Shown here: piece by piece, positions 48,780 through 58,004 of the stretch
Numbering within the stretch: the stretch's first letter is position 1
How the letters are laid out: every line of letters starts with the position of its first letter
Assembly: GCA_964456985.1 (NCBI GenBank)
Contig: CAYWDH010000003.1
Coordinates: forward strand, 1-64,000
Reading direction: 5' to 3'
Length of the DNA stretch: 64,000 nt
DNA from: WJMT01 sp964456985
GTDB taxonomy: Bacteria > Acidobacteriota > Aminicenantia > Aminicenantales > Aminicenantaceae
The notes under the pieces: generated by a model
What the model was told of the DNA's origin: nothing
Databases searched by the model: none
Seen by the model: only the letters and a program-made list of their open reading frames with translations
Program-made: the position numbers and the translations under genes

Positions 48780-49622
48780 TCACTCCTCGCCTTTTGCTTT
48801 CTCTGTTATTTTAAACTTCTTATAGTATTCCGGCCTCCGATCCATAAAAAAATACTTTTTGGCTGTGCAGCAGTGGACCTCTTTCAGATCGCAATTTGCA
48901 TAAAGTATGGAATCTTTTCCCTTTGGAGCCCTGGCTATGACGTCCCCTTCTGGATTCACCACAAATGATTCTCCTGCAAATGTCAATTTATCTTCTTTCC
49001 CCACTCGATTCGTCAAAGCTGCATAGTATCCGTTCTGAAAAGCTGCAACCCTTATTTCTGCCTCAAACATACCTTCGGACCACTCTCCTTTAGCTCCTGC
49101 CTGCGGAATCAAGACGATTTCTGCCCCGTTTAAGGCAAGATTTCTCATATATTCGGGAAAATGCCGGTCGTAGCAAACAGCAATCCCAACCTTTCCTACC
49201 GCTGTATTGAAAACATACTCATGAGAATTTCCAGGAAAGTAATAGCCCTTTTCATAAAAGCCCATTCCATCCATTATATGCACCATTCTTACAATCCCCA
49301 GAATCTCTCCGTTTGAATCAATCACAGGAGAAGAGTCGTATGTCTTGTCTCCATCTCTTTCGAAAAGATTCAACACGGTCACGACTCCATATTCCTCAGC
49401 CAGTTTTGTAAATATGTCAGTTGTGGGACCTGGAATAGGCTCAGCCCTGTCAATTTCTCCAGGGCCTGCCGGATTCTGGGGAAGAAAATAAGAAAAACCC
49501 AGTTCTGCATAGGATATAAGTTTGGCTCCGTTTTCCGCTGCCTGTCTAAATGCATGGATTCCTTTTTGTATGTTATCCTCCGTGTTTCTGCTGCACGATT
49601 GCTGAACAAGGGCGATTTTCAC
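48780..49622 (-). CDS. Carbon-nitrogen hydrolase (nitrilase superfamily) with altered catalytic Lys
   Basis: A 280-residue nitrilase-fold protein closest to N-carbamoylputrescine amidase/beta-ureidopropionase. The catalytic Glu is E40 (SYAELGF) and the nucleophile Cys is C150 (AVCYDRHFPEYMR). The expected catalytic Lys, normally in a YRKMHI context, is Met113 in the sequence GIVRMVHIMD; the spacing to E40 (73) and C150 (37) agrees with the family. AAGGAGAG precedes the ATG. The gene is co-oriented with the NusG paralogue. A carbamoylase role fits the hydantoinase neighbourhood, but the missing Lys makes activity uncertain. Confidence 0.87.
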   Translation of the reverse strand: MKIALVQQSCSRNTEDNIQKGIHAFRQAAENGAKLISYAELGFSYFLPQNPAGPGEIDRAEPIPGPTTDIFTKLAEEYGVVTVLNLFERDGDKTYDSSPVIDSNGEILGIVRMVHIMDGMGFYEKGYYFPGNSHEYVFNTAVGKVGIAVCYDRHFPEYMRNLALNGAEIVLIPQAGAKGEWSEGMFEAEIRVAAFQNGYYAALTNRVGKEDKLTFAGESFVVNPEGDVIARAPKGKDSILYANCDLKEVHCCTAKKYFFMDRRPEYYKKFKITEKAKGEE

Positions 49623-49776
49623 TTTTCTCTCCTTTTCACAGTATTATCGGCAATTTTGACTATTGACGCAAGCTAGCCCTGGTTTTTCTCGAGTCAAGGT
49701 TGTTTATAAATGAGTACTTGAATTGAAAAAAGATGATTCAGAGATAAGCGATGAACCGGATTTAAAATCAGATGGA

Positions 49777-50229
49777 TTAAGACTGGATAAACTTTTCTCT
49801 TGTTTTCTTTATGATGTCGGAAAGTTCGTACTCAGAAAAAGGTTTCCTTATAGAATAAAACAAATCATCTCCATTAATTCTTTCCAAGGTTTTTTCATCA
49901 CTATAAGCCGTAATAAAAATGGATGGAATATGATATTTACTATAGATTTTCTTCGCCGCATAAATCCCGTCTATTTTCCCGCTTAGTTTTATATCCATAA
50001 GTATAAAATCCGGGATGATTTTTGGAACTTGTTCTATTGATTCTTCCCCTGAAGAGATGATCCCCGACGCAAGATATCCCAAATTCTCAATAGTATACTT
50101 TATGTCAAGAGCAATGATGATTTCATCTTCTACAATGAGAACACTTTCTTTTTTTGAAATGAATTCAGTTCTCATTTTTTTATAAGTATCCATTGTCTTT
50201 AGTCGCCATTGTATGGAAAAAATTGACAT
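49777..50229 (-). CDS. Response regulator receiver protein
   Basis: A 150-residue single receiver domain. The acidic pocket is LIVEDEIIIALDIKYTI, the phospho-acceptor lies in DFILMDIKLSGKIDGIYAAKKI, the Thr in IFITAYS and the Lys in SIRKPFSEYEL. The N-terminal ~30 residues are weakly conserved, so the start may be the ATG at 50193 rather than 50229; neither has a clear ribosome binding site. It is divergent from the S9 peptidase gene. It shares the same receiver subtype as the regulator at 39454. Confidence 0.9.
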   Translation of the reverse strand: MSIFSIQWRLKTMDTYKKMRTEFISKKESVLIVEDEIIIALDIKYTIENLGYLASGIISSGEESIEQVPKIIPDFILMDIKLSGKIDGIYAAKKIYSKYHIPSIFITAYSDEKTLERINGDDLFYSIRKPFSEYELSDIIKKTREKFIQS

Positions 50230-50322
50230 ATTTATTCTTTTAATTTTTTTAAAAAAACAGATTATGTTATATTATTTTATTATAAACAGTGATATCACAC
50301 AGCTTTTTATAGGAGGAAAAGA

Positions 50323-52422
50323 ATGAAAAAATCGGTTCTGAGACTGCCTGTTTTTCTGTGGACTATTCTTATCCTGGTCTCCTTGATGTTTCCTTCTGAC
50401 GCTGGTGAATTCAGCTTGGAAAATATCTTGAGTTATTCTTTTCCTTCAGATCTCCGGGTGTCCCCAAAAGCAGATCTTGTCGCGTGGGTCTTTAATAATC
50501 AGGGTAAAAGAAATATCTGGATTGCCAGGGGGCCTGAATACAAAGCAAAATCCATAACTTCTTATAATGAAGATGATGGACAGGAAATAGGAGGGCTTGA
50601 GTTTAATCATGACGGAACTCTCCTTTTTTACGTAAGAGGAGGCTCTGAGAATAGAAGCGGCGAAAATCCAAATCCGACTTCAAATCCTGAAGGAGCCGAG
50701 CAGGCTGTATGGGCGGTCAATCTGGAAAATGGGAGCCTGTGGAAAATAGGGAGAGGTTCCTCTCCCCTCTGTTCTCCGACTGAGAACAGAATGGTCTTCA
50801 GCCATCACGGGAATGTGTATATAGCTGATATCAAAGAAGGCTCAAAGCCCTGTCCTCTTTTTAAAGCAAGAGGAAGAAATAGTGCTCAGAGATGGTCTCC
50901 TGACGGGAACAAACTGGCATTTGTGAGCCAAAGAGACGGCCACAGTTTTATTGGGATTTATGACTTGATGAAAAAGTCAATAAACTGGATCGATCCTTCT
51001 GTGGAAAGAGACGGATATCCTGTTTGGTCTCCTTGTGGAAAATACATAGCCTTTATTCGTTTTTTTGGAGATACTGGCTCCTCTTTTCAGGGTGGGAGAA
51101 AATTCAAAATAATGGTGGCTGATATTCATACAAAAAAAGCAAAAACCATATGGGAATGCCCCAATGCCACAGGTGGTTTCGCCCAATACTATCCCTCGGA
51201 GACCTTGAGATGGGCTGATGACAGCCACCTTGTTTTCTATTCCGAACATGAGAAGTGGATGCATCTCTATTCTTTCTCATTAGAAAGCAAAAAGCTTATA
51301 TCACTCACACCCGGGGATTATGAAGTGGAAGATAGTTTCCTTTCTTTTGACCGGAAACAGCTTATTTTTAATTCGAATAGAGACGACGTGGACCGCCGTC
51401 ATATCTGGTCCGTTTCCGTATCAGGAGGTAAAGCACAGTGCCTTACGCCGGGCAATGGTATTGAATGGTCTCCTGTTCTCACTCCGGAGAGAAAAGACTT
51501 GATATTCATCTGCTCATCAGCAACACAGCCTGCAGCCCCTGCCTATAAGAACCAGATAAAGGATGAAACAAAGCTTATTGTTCCCAGACTCATATCAGAG
51601 GTCTTTTCATCCAAAAAACTTGTCACTCCCCAGCAGGTGATTATTAAATCTCCCGATAGCTACAGGATCCACTGTCAGCTCTTTCTCCCGAAAGACCCAA
51701 AAACCGGAGAAAAACATCCGGCAGTGATTTTCATGCACGGAGGCCCTATCCGTCAGATGCTTTTAGGATGGCACATGAGAGGATATTATCATAATGCCTA
51801 TGCCATGAACCAGTATTTAGCCAGCAGGAGTTTCATTGTGCTTTCTGTCAACTACCGTTCAGGAATCGGATACGGTTATGACTTCAGAAACGCACCCGAA
51901 CAGGGACCCAGAGGGGCCTCAGAGTATCAGGATATTGTATCAGCAGGACTTTACCTTCAAAAACGTCCAGATGTTGACTCTGGCAAGATCGGTCTTTGGG
52001 GAGGTTCGTACGGCGGCTATTTAACAGCCCTGGGATTGGCGAGGGATTCCGATCTCTTCTCTGCCGGCGTTGACCTCCACGGAGTCCATGACTGGGCTTT
52101 AAGAGGCAGAAGAAGAAATGGCGGCGGATGGGATCTATATGGAGAAGATGTTTTAAACGAAGCTTTCCGATCCTCCCCTGTAGCAGATGTTGAATTTTGG
52201 TCATCCCCTGTTCTGTTTGTTCATGGCGATGATGACAGAAATGTGGACTTCATACAGACAACTGACCTAGTGCATCGTTTAAGAAAATTGGGGACAGCAC
52301 ATGTCGAAACCTTGATCATTCCGGATGAGGTCCATGGTTTCTTATGTCATTATAATTGGCTTAAAGTATACACAGCCGCGGCTGATTTTTTTGATCGGTT
52401 TCTCTCAAGACAGGAAAAATAG
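50323..52422 (+). CDS. Secreted S9-family peptidase (prolyl oligopeptidase/acylaminoacyl-peptidase type)
   Basis: An exported serine peptidase, 699 residues. A signal peptide (LPVFLWTILILVSLMFPSDA) is followed by a beta-propeller (SPKADLVAWVF, WSPDGNKLAFVSQRDG, WSPCGKYIAFIR). The C-terminal alpha/beta hydrolase has HGGP at the oxyanion loop, the nucleophile in GLWGGSYGGYLTALG, the Asp in HGDDDRNVDF and the His in DEVHGFL. A perfect AGGAGG ribosome binding site precedes the ATG. It is the first of three large exported proteins in this stretch and would degrade peptides in the periplasm. Confidence 0.94.
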   Translation: MKKSVLRLPVFLWTILILVSLMFPSDAGEFSLENILSYSFPSDLRVSPKADLVAWVFNNQGKRNIWIARGPEYKAKSITSYNEDDGQEIGGLEFNHDGTLLFYVRGGSENRSGENPNPTSNPEGAEQAVWAVNLENGSLWKIGRGSSPLCSPTENRMVFSHHGNVYIADIKEGSKPCPLFKARGRNSAQRWSPDGNKLAFVSQRDGHSFIGIYDLMKKSINWIDPSVERDGYPVWSPCGKYIAFIRFFGDTGSSFQGGRKFKIMVADIHTKKAKTIWECPNATGGFAQYYPSETLRWADDSHLVFYSEHEKWMHLYSFSLESKKLISLTPGDYEVEDSFLSFDRKQLIFNSNRDDVDRRHIWSVSVSGGKAQCLTPGNGIEWSPVLTPERKDLIFICSSATQPAAPAYKNQIKDETKLIVPRLISEVFSSKKLVTPQQVIIKSPDSYRIHCQLFLPKDPKTGEKHPAVIFMHGGPIRQMLLGWHMRGYYHNAYAMNQYLASRSFIVLSVNYRSGIGYGYDFRNAPEQGPRGASEYQDIVSAGLYLQKRPDVDSGKIGLWGGSYGGYLTALGLARDSDLFSAGVDLHGVHDWALRGRRRNGGGWDLYGEDVLNEAFRSSPVADVEFWSSPVLFVHGDDDRNVDFIQTTDLVHRLRKLGTAHVETLIIPDEVHGFLCHYNWLKVYTAAADFFDRFLSRQEK

Positions 52423-52447
52423 AAATAAGGGATATGAATTCACTTCA

Positions 52448-54874
52448 ATGAATCACAAAATAAAGAAAGGTCTCCTATTCTGTCTCCTTTTACTTGTCCT
52501 TCTTTTGGACAGCCGTATCTTTGCAGAAAAGAGACCAAAGATCGGACTAGTGCTGGACGGAGGAGGCGCTCTCGGGCTTGCCCATATAGGCATCCTTAAA
52601 ATGATGGATGACCATCAAATCCCAGTCGATTATATTGCGGGAACCAGTATGGGAGGCATCATTGCTGCTCTCTATTCCATGGGTTACAGCGGCACAGAAA
52701 TACAGGAACTCGCAGAGAATATGGATTGGGGCTCTTTTTTTTCCGATACTCCCAAAAGGTCTATACAACCATTTTTCCAAAAAAGACAAAGCGGGAAATA
52801 TCAATTTGAATTCGGAGCTGAAGGATTCGTGCCCACACCACCCAGCGGTCTGATATTCGGCCAGAAAATCTCGCTTTTTTTCTCTTCTCTCACAATCCCT
52901 TACGAACATTTGAATGACTTTGATGAGCTCCCTATCCCTTTTCGTTGTGTGGCTGTTGATTTGATCTCAGGAAAGGAAGTCATCCTGAAAAACGGTTCTT
53001 TATCCACGGCCATGCGTTCGACCATGTCTATCCCTTCTGTTTTCAGCCCTGTGCACCGGGAGGATTACCTCTTAATAGACGGAGGGCTTTTGAACAATCT
53101 TCCGGTCAATGTTGCCAGGGAAATGGGAGCTGATATTGTCATTGCCGTAGACTTGAACAAACCTCTTTACAACAAAGAGGACCTTGACTCTGCATTTTAT
53201 ATCCTTCAGCAAAGTGTAAAAATCGTAGAGCTTAACCATTCGACTATCAATGCATCCCAGGCAGATTTTGTGATAAGACCGGATTTGAAAACGTATACAA
53301 TGTTCGACTTCATCTACAAGGATAAACTAAAAGGGATTATACAAGAAGGAGACAAAGCCGCTGAAAGGAGCTGGCCTGTATTAAAGGAGATGCTTGAAAA
53401 ACAGCACATACTGGAAAGTGAATATTTGAACACAAAAGAGACATCAACTGACAATCCCGTCATCCAGAGCATACTCATAAAGGGGCTTAAAACGATCCCG
53501 TATAAAGTTATCACATCAAAACTAGAGATCGAAAAAGGCAAGCTGTTCGAAGAAGAGGAACTGAAAAAGAAATTTTCTGAAGTAAAGCAAGACTTAAGGT
53601 TAAACAGTCTGGGTTATAAAATCATTCCAGTCTCTCCCGATGAAGTCAAACTCATTGTGACACTTGAAGAGACTGAAAATCCAAAGATAAAACAATTATA
53701 CATAACAGGAAACACAAATCTTTCAGCCCACTTTATTGAGAGATTGTTCGGGCTTAAAAAAGATACCCGGTTCAGCGAGAAAGAAATAAGGAATAAGATA
53801 TTGAAAATGTACAGCTTTGGATATTTTACGAACATTCAGTATGAAATCATTCCACTAGAAAAAAATGAAGTCGGACTGCATCTGTCTGTAAAAGAGTCAA
53901 AGCAGAACTCTTATCATTTGGGAGTACGCTATGATGACAGACACAAGATAGTGGGTGTGGCTGCTTTTAATGCCAAAAATGTTCTTTTTCCCGGACTCCG
54001 GTCTGAAAATGAATTTCAATTCATGGGTTTGACCCGCTTTCATTCGTCACTCTACTATCCCACACGCAGTATGGCTATGCCGGCTTACCCCTACTTTAAT
54101 TTAGAATATAAGGATATACCGACTCATATCTTCGACGGCATGGGTCATGTTCTGTTAAATTACAGAAACCGGAGTGTGGATTTAGGGTTTGGAGCCGGAT
54201 TTCTTCTTTCCAACACTATCAATTCAGAAATCGGTATCCATCAGGAATTTATGATGCTGAGAAAAGACGCCTCTGATATCGGAGACCTTTATTTTCCGGA
54301 GCTAAAAGAATCACTCCGGAAAATATGCGCTACTTTTACAATCGACACTCTGGATGATATTCTGCTTCCATCAAAAGGCATTTATTTAAGGGCTGAATAT
54401 GAAGCGAGCCTTAAAAAACTCAGTTCAGATAAAGAATATCGGCTTTTCGGGTTGTCCGCTGATATATACAACACATATAAGGACCACACCTTGAGGTTAA
54501 ATGCCTTTATAGGCACGAGTTCCCGCTCCCTTCCCTTATATAAATTTTTTAACAAGGGAAGGCCTCTGGCATTTATCGGAATGGACTATGACCAGGTGTT
54601 TGCTAACAGTATTAAAATACTTAGAGTCGATTACCGTTATAACTTGAATAATCTGATTCATTTTGCATTTATGTCAAATATAGCTTTTGATGTTGAAAAA
54701 CGCTTCCCTGAAAAAACATATTCACCTGAGATTTTATGGGGAACAGGCCTCGGAATACAGCTTTACACACCTTTAGGAACCGCAGAGCTCACCTATGGAC
54801 TGGGAAGCAAGAGCTTCGAGTTTCCGAAAAGAACTCAAGACGTTTTGTATTTGACTCTGGGCACCAAATTCTGA
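52448..54874 (+). CDS. Patatin-like phospholipase fused to Omp85-type barrel (PlpD-like, type Vd)
   Basis: An outer-membrane protein of 808 residues. A signal peptide (LLFCLLLLVLLLDSRIFA) precedes a patatin domain with LVLDGGGALGLAHIGIL (oxyanion loop), GTSMGG (Ser67) and LIDGGLLNNLPVN (catalytic Asp). POTRA-like repeats follow (IQSILIKGLKTIPYKVI, IKQLYITGNTNLSAHFIERLFGL), and the C-terminus is a bacterial surface-antigen beta-barrel ending GTKF. The order matches the type Vd autotransporter family represented by PlpD. The ATG at 52448 is chosen over an upstream frame inside the S9 gene because it starts the signal peptide. Confidence 0.93.
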   Translation: MNHKIKKGLLFCLLLLVLLLDSRIFAEKRPKIGLVLDGGGALGLAHIGILKMMDDHQIPVDYIAGTSMGGIIAALYSMGYSGTEIQELAENMDWGSFFSDTPKRSIQPFFQKRQSGKYQFEFGAEGFVPTPPSGLIFGQKISLFFSSLTIPYEHLNDFDELPIPFRCVAVDLISGKEVILKNGSLSTAMRSTMSIPSVFSPVHREDYLLIDGGLLNNLPVNVAREMGADIVIAVDLNKPLYNKEDLDSAFYILQQSVKIVELNHSTINASQADFVIRPDLKTYTMFDFIYKDKLKGIIQEGDKAAERSWPVLKEMLEKQHILESEYLNTKETSTDNPVIQSILIKGLKTIPYKVITSKLEIEKGKLFEEEELKKKFSEVKQDLRLNSLGYKIIPVSPDEVKLIVTLEETENPKIKQLYITGNTNLSAHFIERLFGLKKDTRFSEKEIRNKILKMYSFGYFTNIQYEIIPLEKNEVGLHLSVKESKQNSYHLGVRYDDRHKIVGVAAFNAKNVLFPGLRSENEFQFMGLTRFHSSLYYPTRSMAMPAYPYFNLEYKDIPTHIFDGMGHVLLNYRNRSVDLGFGAGFLLSNTINSEIGIHQEFMMLRKDASDIGDLYFPELKESLRKICATFTIDTLDDILLPSKGIYLRAEYEASLKKLSSDKEYRLFGLSADIYNTYKDHTLRLNAFIGTSSRSLPLYKFFNKGRPLAFIGMDYDQVFANSIKILRVDYRYNLNNLIHFAFMSNIAFDVEKRFPEKTYSPEILWGTGLGIQLYTPLGTAELTYGLGSKSFEFPKRTQDVLYLTLGTKF

Positions 54875-54876
54875 TC

Positions 54877-57819
54877 TTATTTATCTTTTTTATCTTTTTC
54901 TTTATCAGAATCCGGTTTTATTCTGCCCGCATCAAGATGTTCAAAATTCATGGCCGCATTAAATAGGAGAGAAAAACTTCCGTGTGTTTCATGTCTCCAC
55001 ATAGGATTTATGGCAAAGAAAAGCACATGGCCTTTTCCTATGGAAACATCAATGACAGCAGGTTTGTTCTGGAGTTCTTCAGCGCCTTTCATCATTCCGC
55101 TTATCAGGAGATCTTCTTTCTTGTCGAAACGGAGAAGGACATGAACCTTTTGAAGGTCAGGAGGCATGTACAGGGCCATCAAATCCTTATACTCCGGGGG
55201 GATGCCCACCGCTGCACCTTTGGCTTTTGCCCATTCATGGGGACGACCCTGAATAACATCCGGATCATGTAATCCTCCCCTTCCGCTGGCCCTTCCCTCT
55301 CCTGCTCCGCCGAACAGGGTTGAAAGGTCAGCTCCGCCTGTAAAAGCTTTGATCCCAGTTTCGAGAACCGGAGACCCTGTAAAATAAACGCCTAATGTGT
55401 CATCATACCCATAGGTAACCGGGCTCAATTTATCTGTAACTCTGGCCTGCACCACAGAACCGGACATTCTTAAGTTTCTGGTATTGACAACAGCCACGCT
55501 TTCCACTAATCCATAGTCAATGGGAAGACTGGCATTGCTGGTTATGGGAATGAAAAGGCCTCCGTTTTCAATGAAATTCTTCAGATGGACCACTCCTTCT
55601 ATTCCCATTCCACCGCGGATGTCATCTATGGAATCCGGACCTCCTAAGTTCGGATACTCTTCCGTTTTTTCCCAAGGCACAGGTGTTTCACCTCCTACTC
55701 CGTTCACAAGCCTCTGTGCTTTTCCCAGCATAACCGGCGGGAAAATGATTACATCATACTTGTCTTTAAGGTCTTCTGTGTTTTTTATATCATGAACTGA
55801 TATATATGAATATGGAATTCCAAGTCTCTCAAAGGAAAGACGGAACCAACCTTCATTTTGGGTGGATATCCATGTGTGGAGTATCGCTATGCGTGGAACA
55901 GCCAGCTTGTGGCTTTTGACATCAGGTGCCTCTTTGACCCCCCATACTTTGAGCCCTAATTTTATCACACAATCTTCAAGCCTTGAGAGAAACTCAGGAC
56001 TGCTCTCATCTACAGGAATGATAAAACTCCCCTTGTTGAATGATTGTTCTTTGATCTTGAAAGATCTCTCTGCAGCCAGGATTTCAAAATCCTTCAGTTC
56101 AAAACGCAGTTTCATAAGCTCATTTTCAGCTCTATGGTTTATGACAAAAGCTTTGGCTTTGTTTTTATTTGTGACCTCACCTTTTATTTGGACGTCCTCT
56201 GAAATAAATTCCATGGGAACATCCAGTATTTCCTGGTCAGTGATCCGAACTGTTTTGACATCATGAAGGGCGCCTAACGTCCAACCAGTGTCATCATAGG
56301 GTGACGGATCATCAGGACTGAAGTATTGAGTATCCAGAAGCATGTCAGCGCACCGGCTGTATGGCTGATCCATCCTTATAATATAGCTCTGTGCAGGATA
56401 TTCTGTTTTTTCGATCTCGAATTTTTTTTCAGCTCTATGGACTTCCACTCCATGTTTTCTCAACAAATTGACAAGCCCGGCAGCAGCCAAGGGCTTTCGT
56501 CCGTCTTCGGGAATGACCCAGGCAGCGGGCCCTTCTGTGACAGCTTTGGCGACCGAACGTCGGCTCTTTAAGTAGAAGTTATTTAGAAATTTCTTGTTGT
56601 TGTCTGCCACATATTTCAACGCATACAGAAGCGTGCTTTGCTGGAGATTGATGTTATTTCTGAAAGACCATTTGACTGCAGGGAGAGGAGGATTCTGTCT
56701 GTACCAGGCCCGTTGTGACTGACTTCCGACACTTCGGGTCAATGTATCTGCTCCGGTGCCTCCGAAAGTTTCATAAAATTTTCCTATGGAATTGTGATAC
56801 ATAGCAATATAAAAAGCATAGCTGGGAGCCCAGCCGTTGTAAAAACCGTGGGTCCAGACTCCAGGCACGCCCTGTTTGTTCATCTCTGAGACTTCCACAT
56901 AGGCTAATTCATGCCATTCATTGATGGTTATGGGATCCAGCCAGGCATTATACGGTCCGGTTCCTGTAGATGTGTAAAGGTAAGGAACCGATTCATGTAG
57001 GTCATGCATAATAAAAGGATGCCATTCAAAATACGTATTTAAAAGATTTTCAGTAAGCTTGAGAGCCAGACCGATGTTATCCCTGTTGTTATCATGTGCC
57101 ACATAATTTCCCCAATAAACCAGGGGGATCGTCTTTTTATCATCGTGTTCTTTTTTGTACATATAGGTATCCACATACCTGTCCCTGCCATCGACTTCCA
57201 GAACCGGAGTGATAAGGACTATGAGATTATCTCTGATCTTTTGATAAAATTCTGATTCGTCCACTGCTATTCTATAGGCAAGCTCCATCAGCATCTCCGG
57301 TGACCCGCACTCAGGAGAATGAAGTCCCCCGGTTATCCAATAAATAGGCACCCCCTCCTTTAATAATTCATGAGCTTCAGAATCACTGAGCATCCTGGGA
57401 TCAGCAAGCTGCGTTAGTATTTCCTTTATCCTTTCTATTCTTTTTATATTTTTCTCAGATGACAAAGCGGCTGTCGGTTGGTTTTTTCCTTCATCAGACT
57501 CTCCTATTGAGAAAACAATCATTCTCGGACTGACTTCAGCCACCGCCTTAAAATATTTTTCTATTTCTCCCGTGTAATGAAGCACATCCGGTGCCCCTGC
57601 AATAACCCCGAGTATATCTTCTGGTGTGGGAACAGAATCCGAAGCCGGCAGGTGATCGACAAGTTCAGTCAGAAAAAAATCCTCGGTTGTGTACTCTTTT
57701 ATCTTTTTTGTGTACTGTTCATTAACGGCCTGCTGATAAGATTGAATCGGAGAGAAGATTAAAAAAATCGCTGTTAAAACAAATAAGGCTGATTTGATTG
57801 ATTTTTGTTTAACGGTCAT
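54877..57819 (-). CDS. Secreted M14-family zinc carboxypeptidase
   Basis: A 980-residue exported metallopeptidase. A signal peptide (SALFVLTAIFLIFSPIQS) precedes the M14 domain. The zinc ligands are in GGLHSPECGSPEMLMELAYR (HxxE) and in the FIMHDLHES region. HDNNRDNIG supplies the substrate-binding Asn-Arg. A C-terminal region resembles a GATase1-like alpha/beta domain (YDVIIFPPVMLGKAQ, GGLFIPITSNASLP), common in large M14 proteins of Bacteroidetes and Acidobacteria-type genomes. AAGGAGGT is a perfect ribosome binding site. It converges on the patatin gene with a 2-base gap. Confidence 0.92.
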   Translation of the reverse strand: MTVKQKSIKSALFVLTAIFLIFSPIQSYQQAVNEQYTKKIKEYTTEDFFLTELVDHLPASDSVPTPEDILGVIAGAPDVLHYTGEIEKYFKAVAEVSPRMIVFSIGESDEGKNQPTAALSSEKNIKRIERIKEILTQLADPRMLSDSEAHELLKEGVPIYWITGGLHSPECGSPEMLMELAYRIAVDESEFYQKIRDNLIVLITPVLEVDGRDRYVDTYMYKKEHDDKKTIPLVYWGNYVAHDNNRDNIGLALKLTENLLNTYFEWHPFIMHDLHESVPYLYTSTGTGPYNAWLDPITINEWHELAYVEVSEMNKQGVPGVWTHGFYNGWAPSYAFYIAMYHNSIGKFYETFGGTGADTLTRSVGSQSQRAWYRQNPPLPAVKWSFRNNINLQQSTLLYALKYVADNNKKFLNNFYLKSRRSVAKAVTEGPAAWVIPEDGRKPLAAAGLVNLLRKHGVEVHRAEKKFEIEKTEYPAQSYIIRMDQPYSRCADMLLDTQYFSPDDPSPYDDTGWTLGALHDVKTVRITDQEILDVPMEFISEDVQIKGEVTNKNKAKAFVINHRAENELMKLRFELKDFEILAAERSFKIKEQSFNKGSFIIPVDESSPEFLSRLEDCVIKLGLKVWGVKEAPDVKSHKLAVPRIAILHTWISTQNEGWFRLSFERLGIPYSYISVHDIKNTEDLKDKYDVIIFPPVMLGKAQRLVNGVGGETPVPWEKTEEYPNLGGPDSIDDIRGGMGIEGVVHLKNFIENGGLFIPITSNASLPIDYGLVESVAVVNTRNLRMSGSVVQARVTDKLSPVTYGYDDTLGVYFTGSPVLETGIKAFTGGADLSTLFGGAGEGRASGRGGLHDPDVIQGRPHEWAKAKGAAVGIPPEYKDLMALYMPPDLQKVHVLLRFDKKEDLLISGMMKGAEELQNKPAVIDVSIGKGHVLFFAINPMWRHETHGSFSLLFNAAMNFEHLDAGRIKPDSDKEKDKKDK

Positions 57820-57840
57820 GATTACCTCCTTAAAAAATCC

Positions 57841-57869
57841 ATTTTATTTATGTAAATACAATGTGTAAA
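57841..57869 (-). promoter_or_regulatory. Predicted promoter of the M14 peptidase gene
   Basis: On the minus strand TTTACA (57864-57869), a 17-base spacer and TAAAAT (57841-57846), each a 5/6 match. The start should fall near 57834, giving a leader of about 15 bases that contains the AAGGAGGT site. Confidence 0.55.
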
Positions 57870-58004
57870 GAAAATTGTTCTAATTAATAATGAATTTAAA
57901 TAAATGCTTTTATTAAAGAACGATCCTTGATAGAATAGATGAACTGACCAGTTTTAAATTTAAATGAATTTTCAAGAATTTAAAGGAAGAAAACGCAATC
58001 ATCA

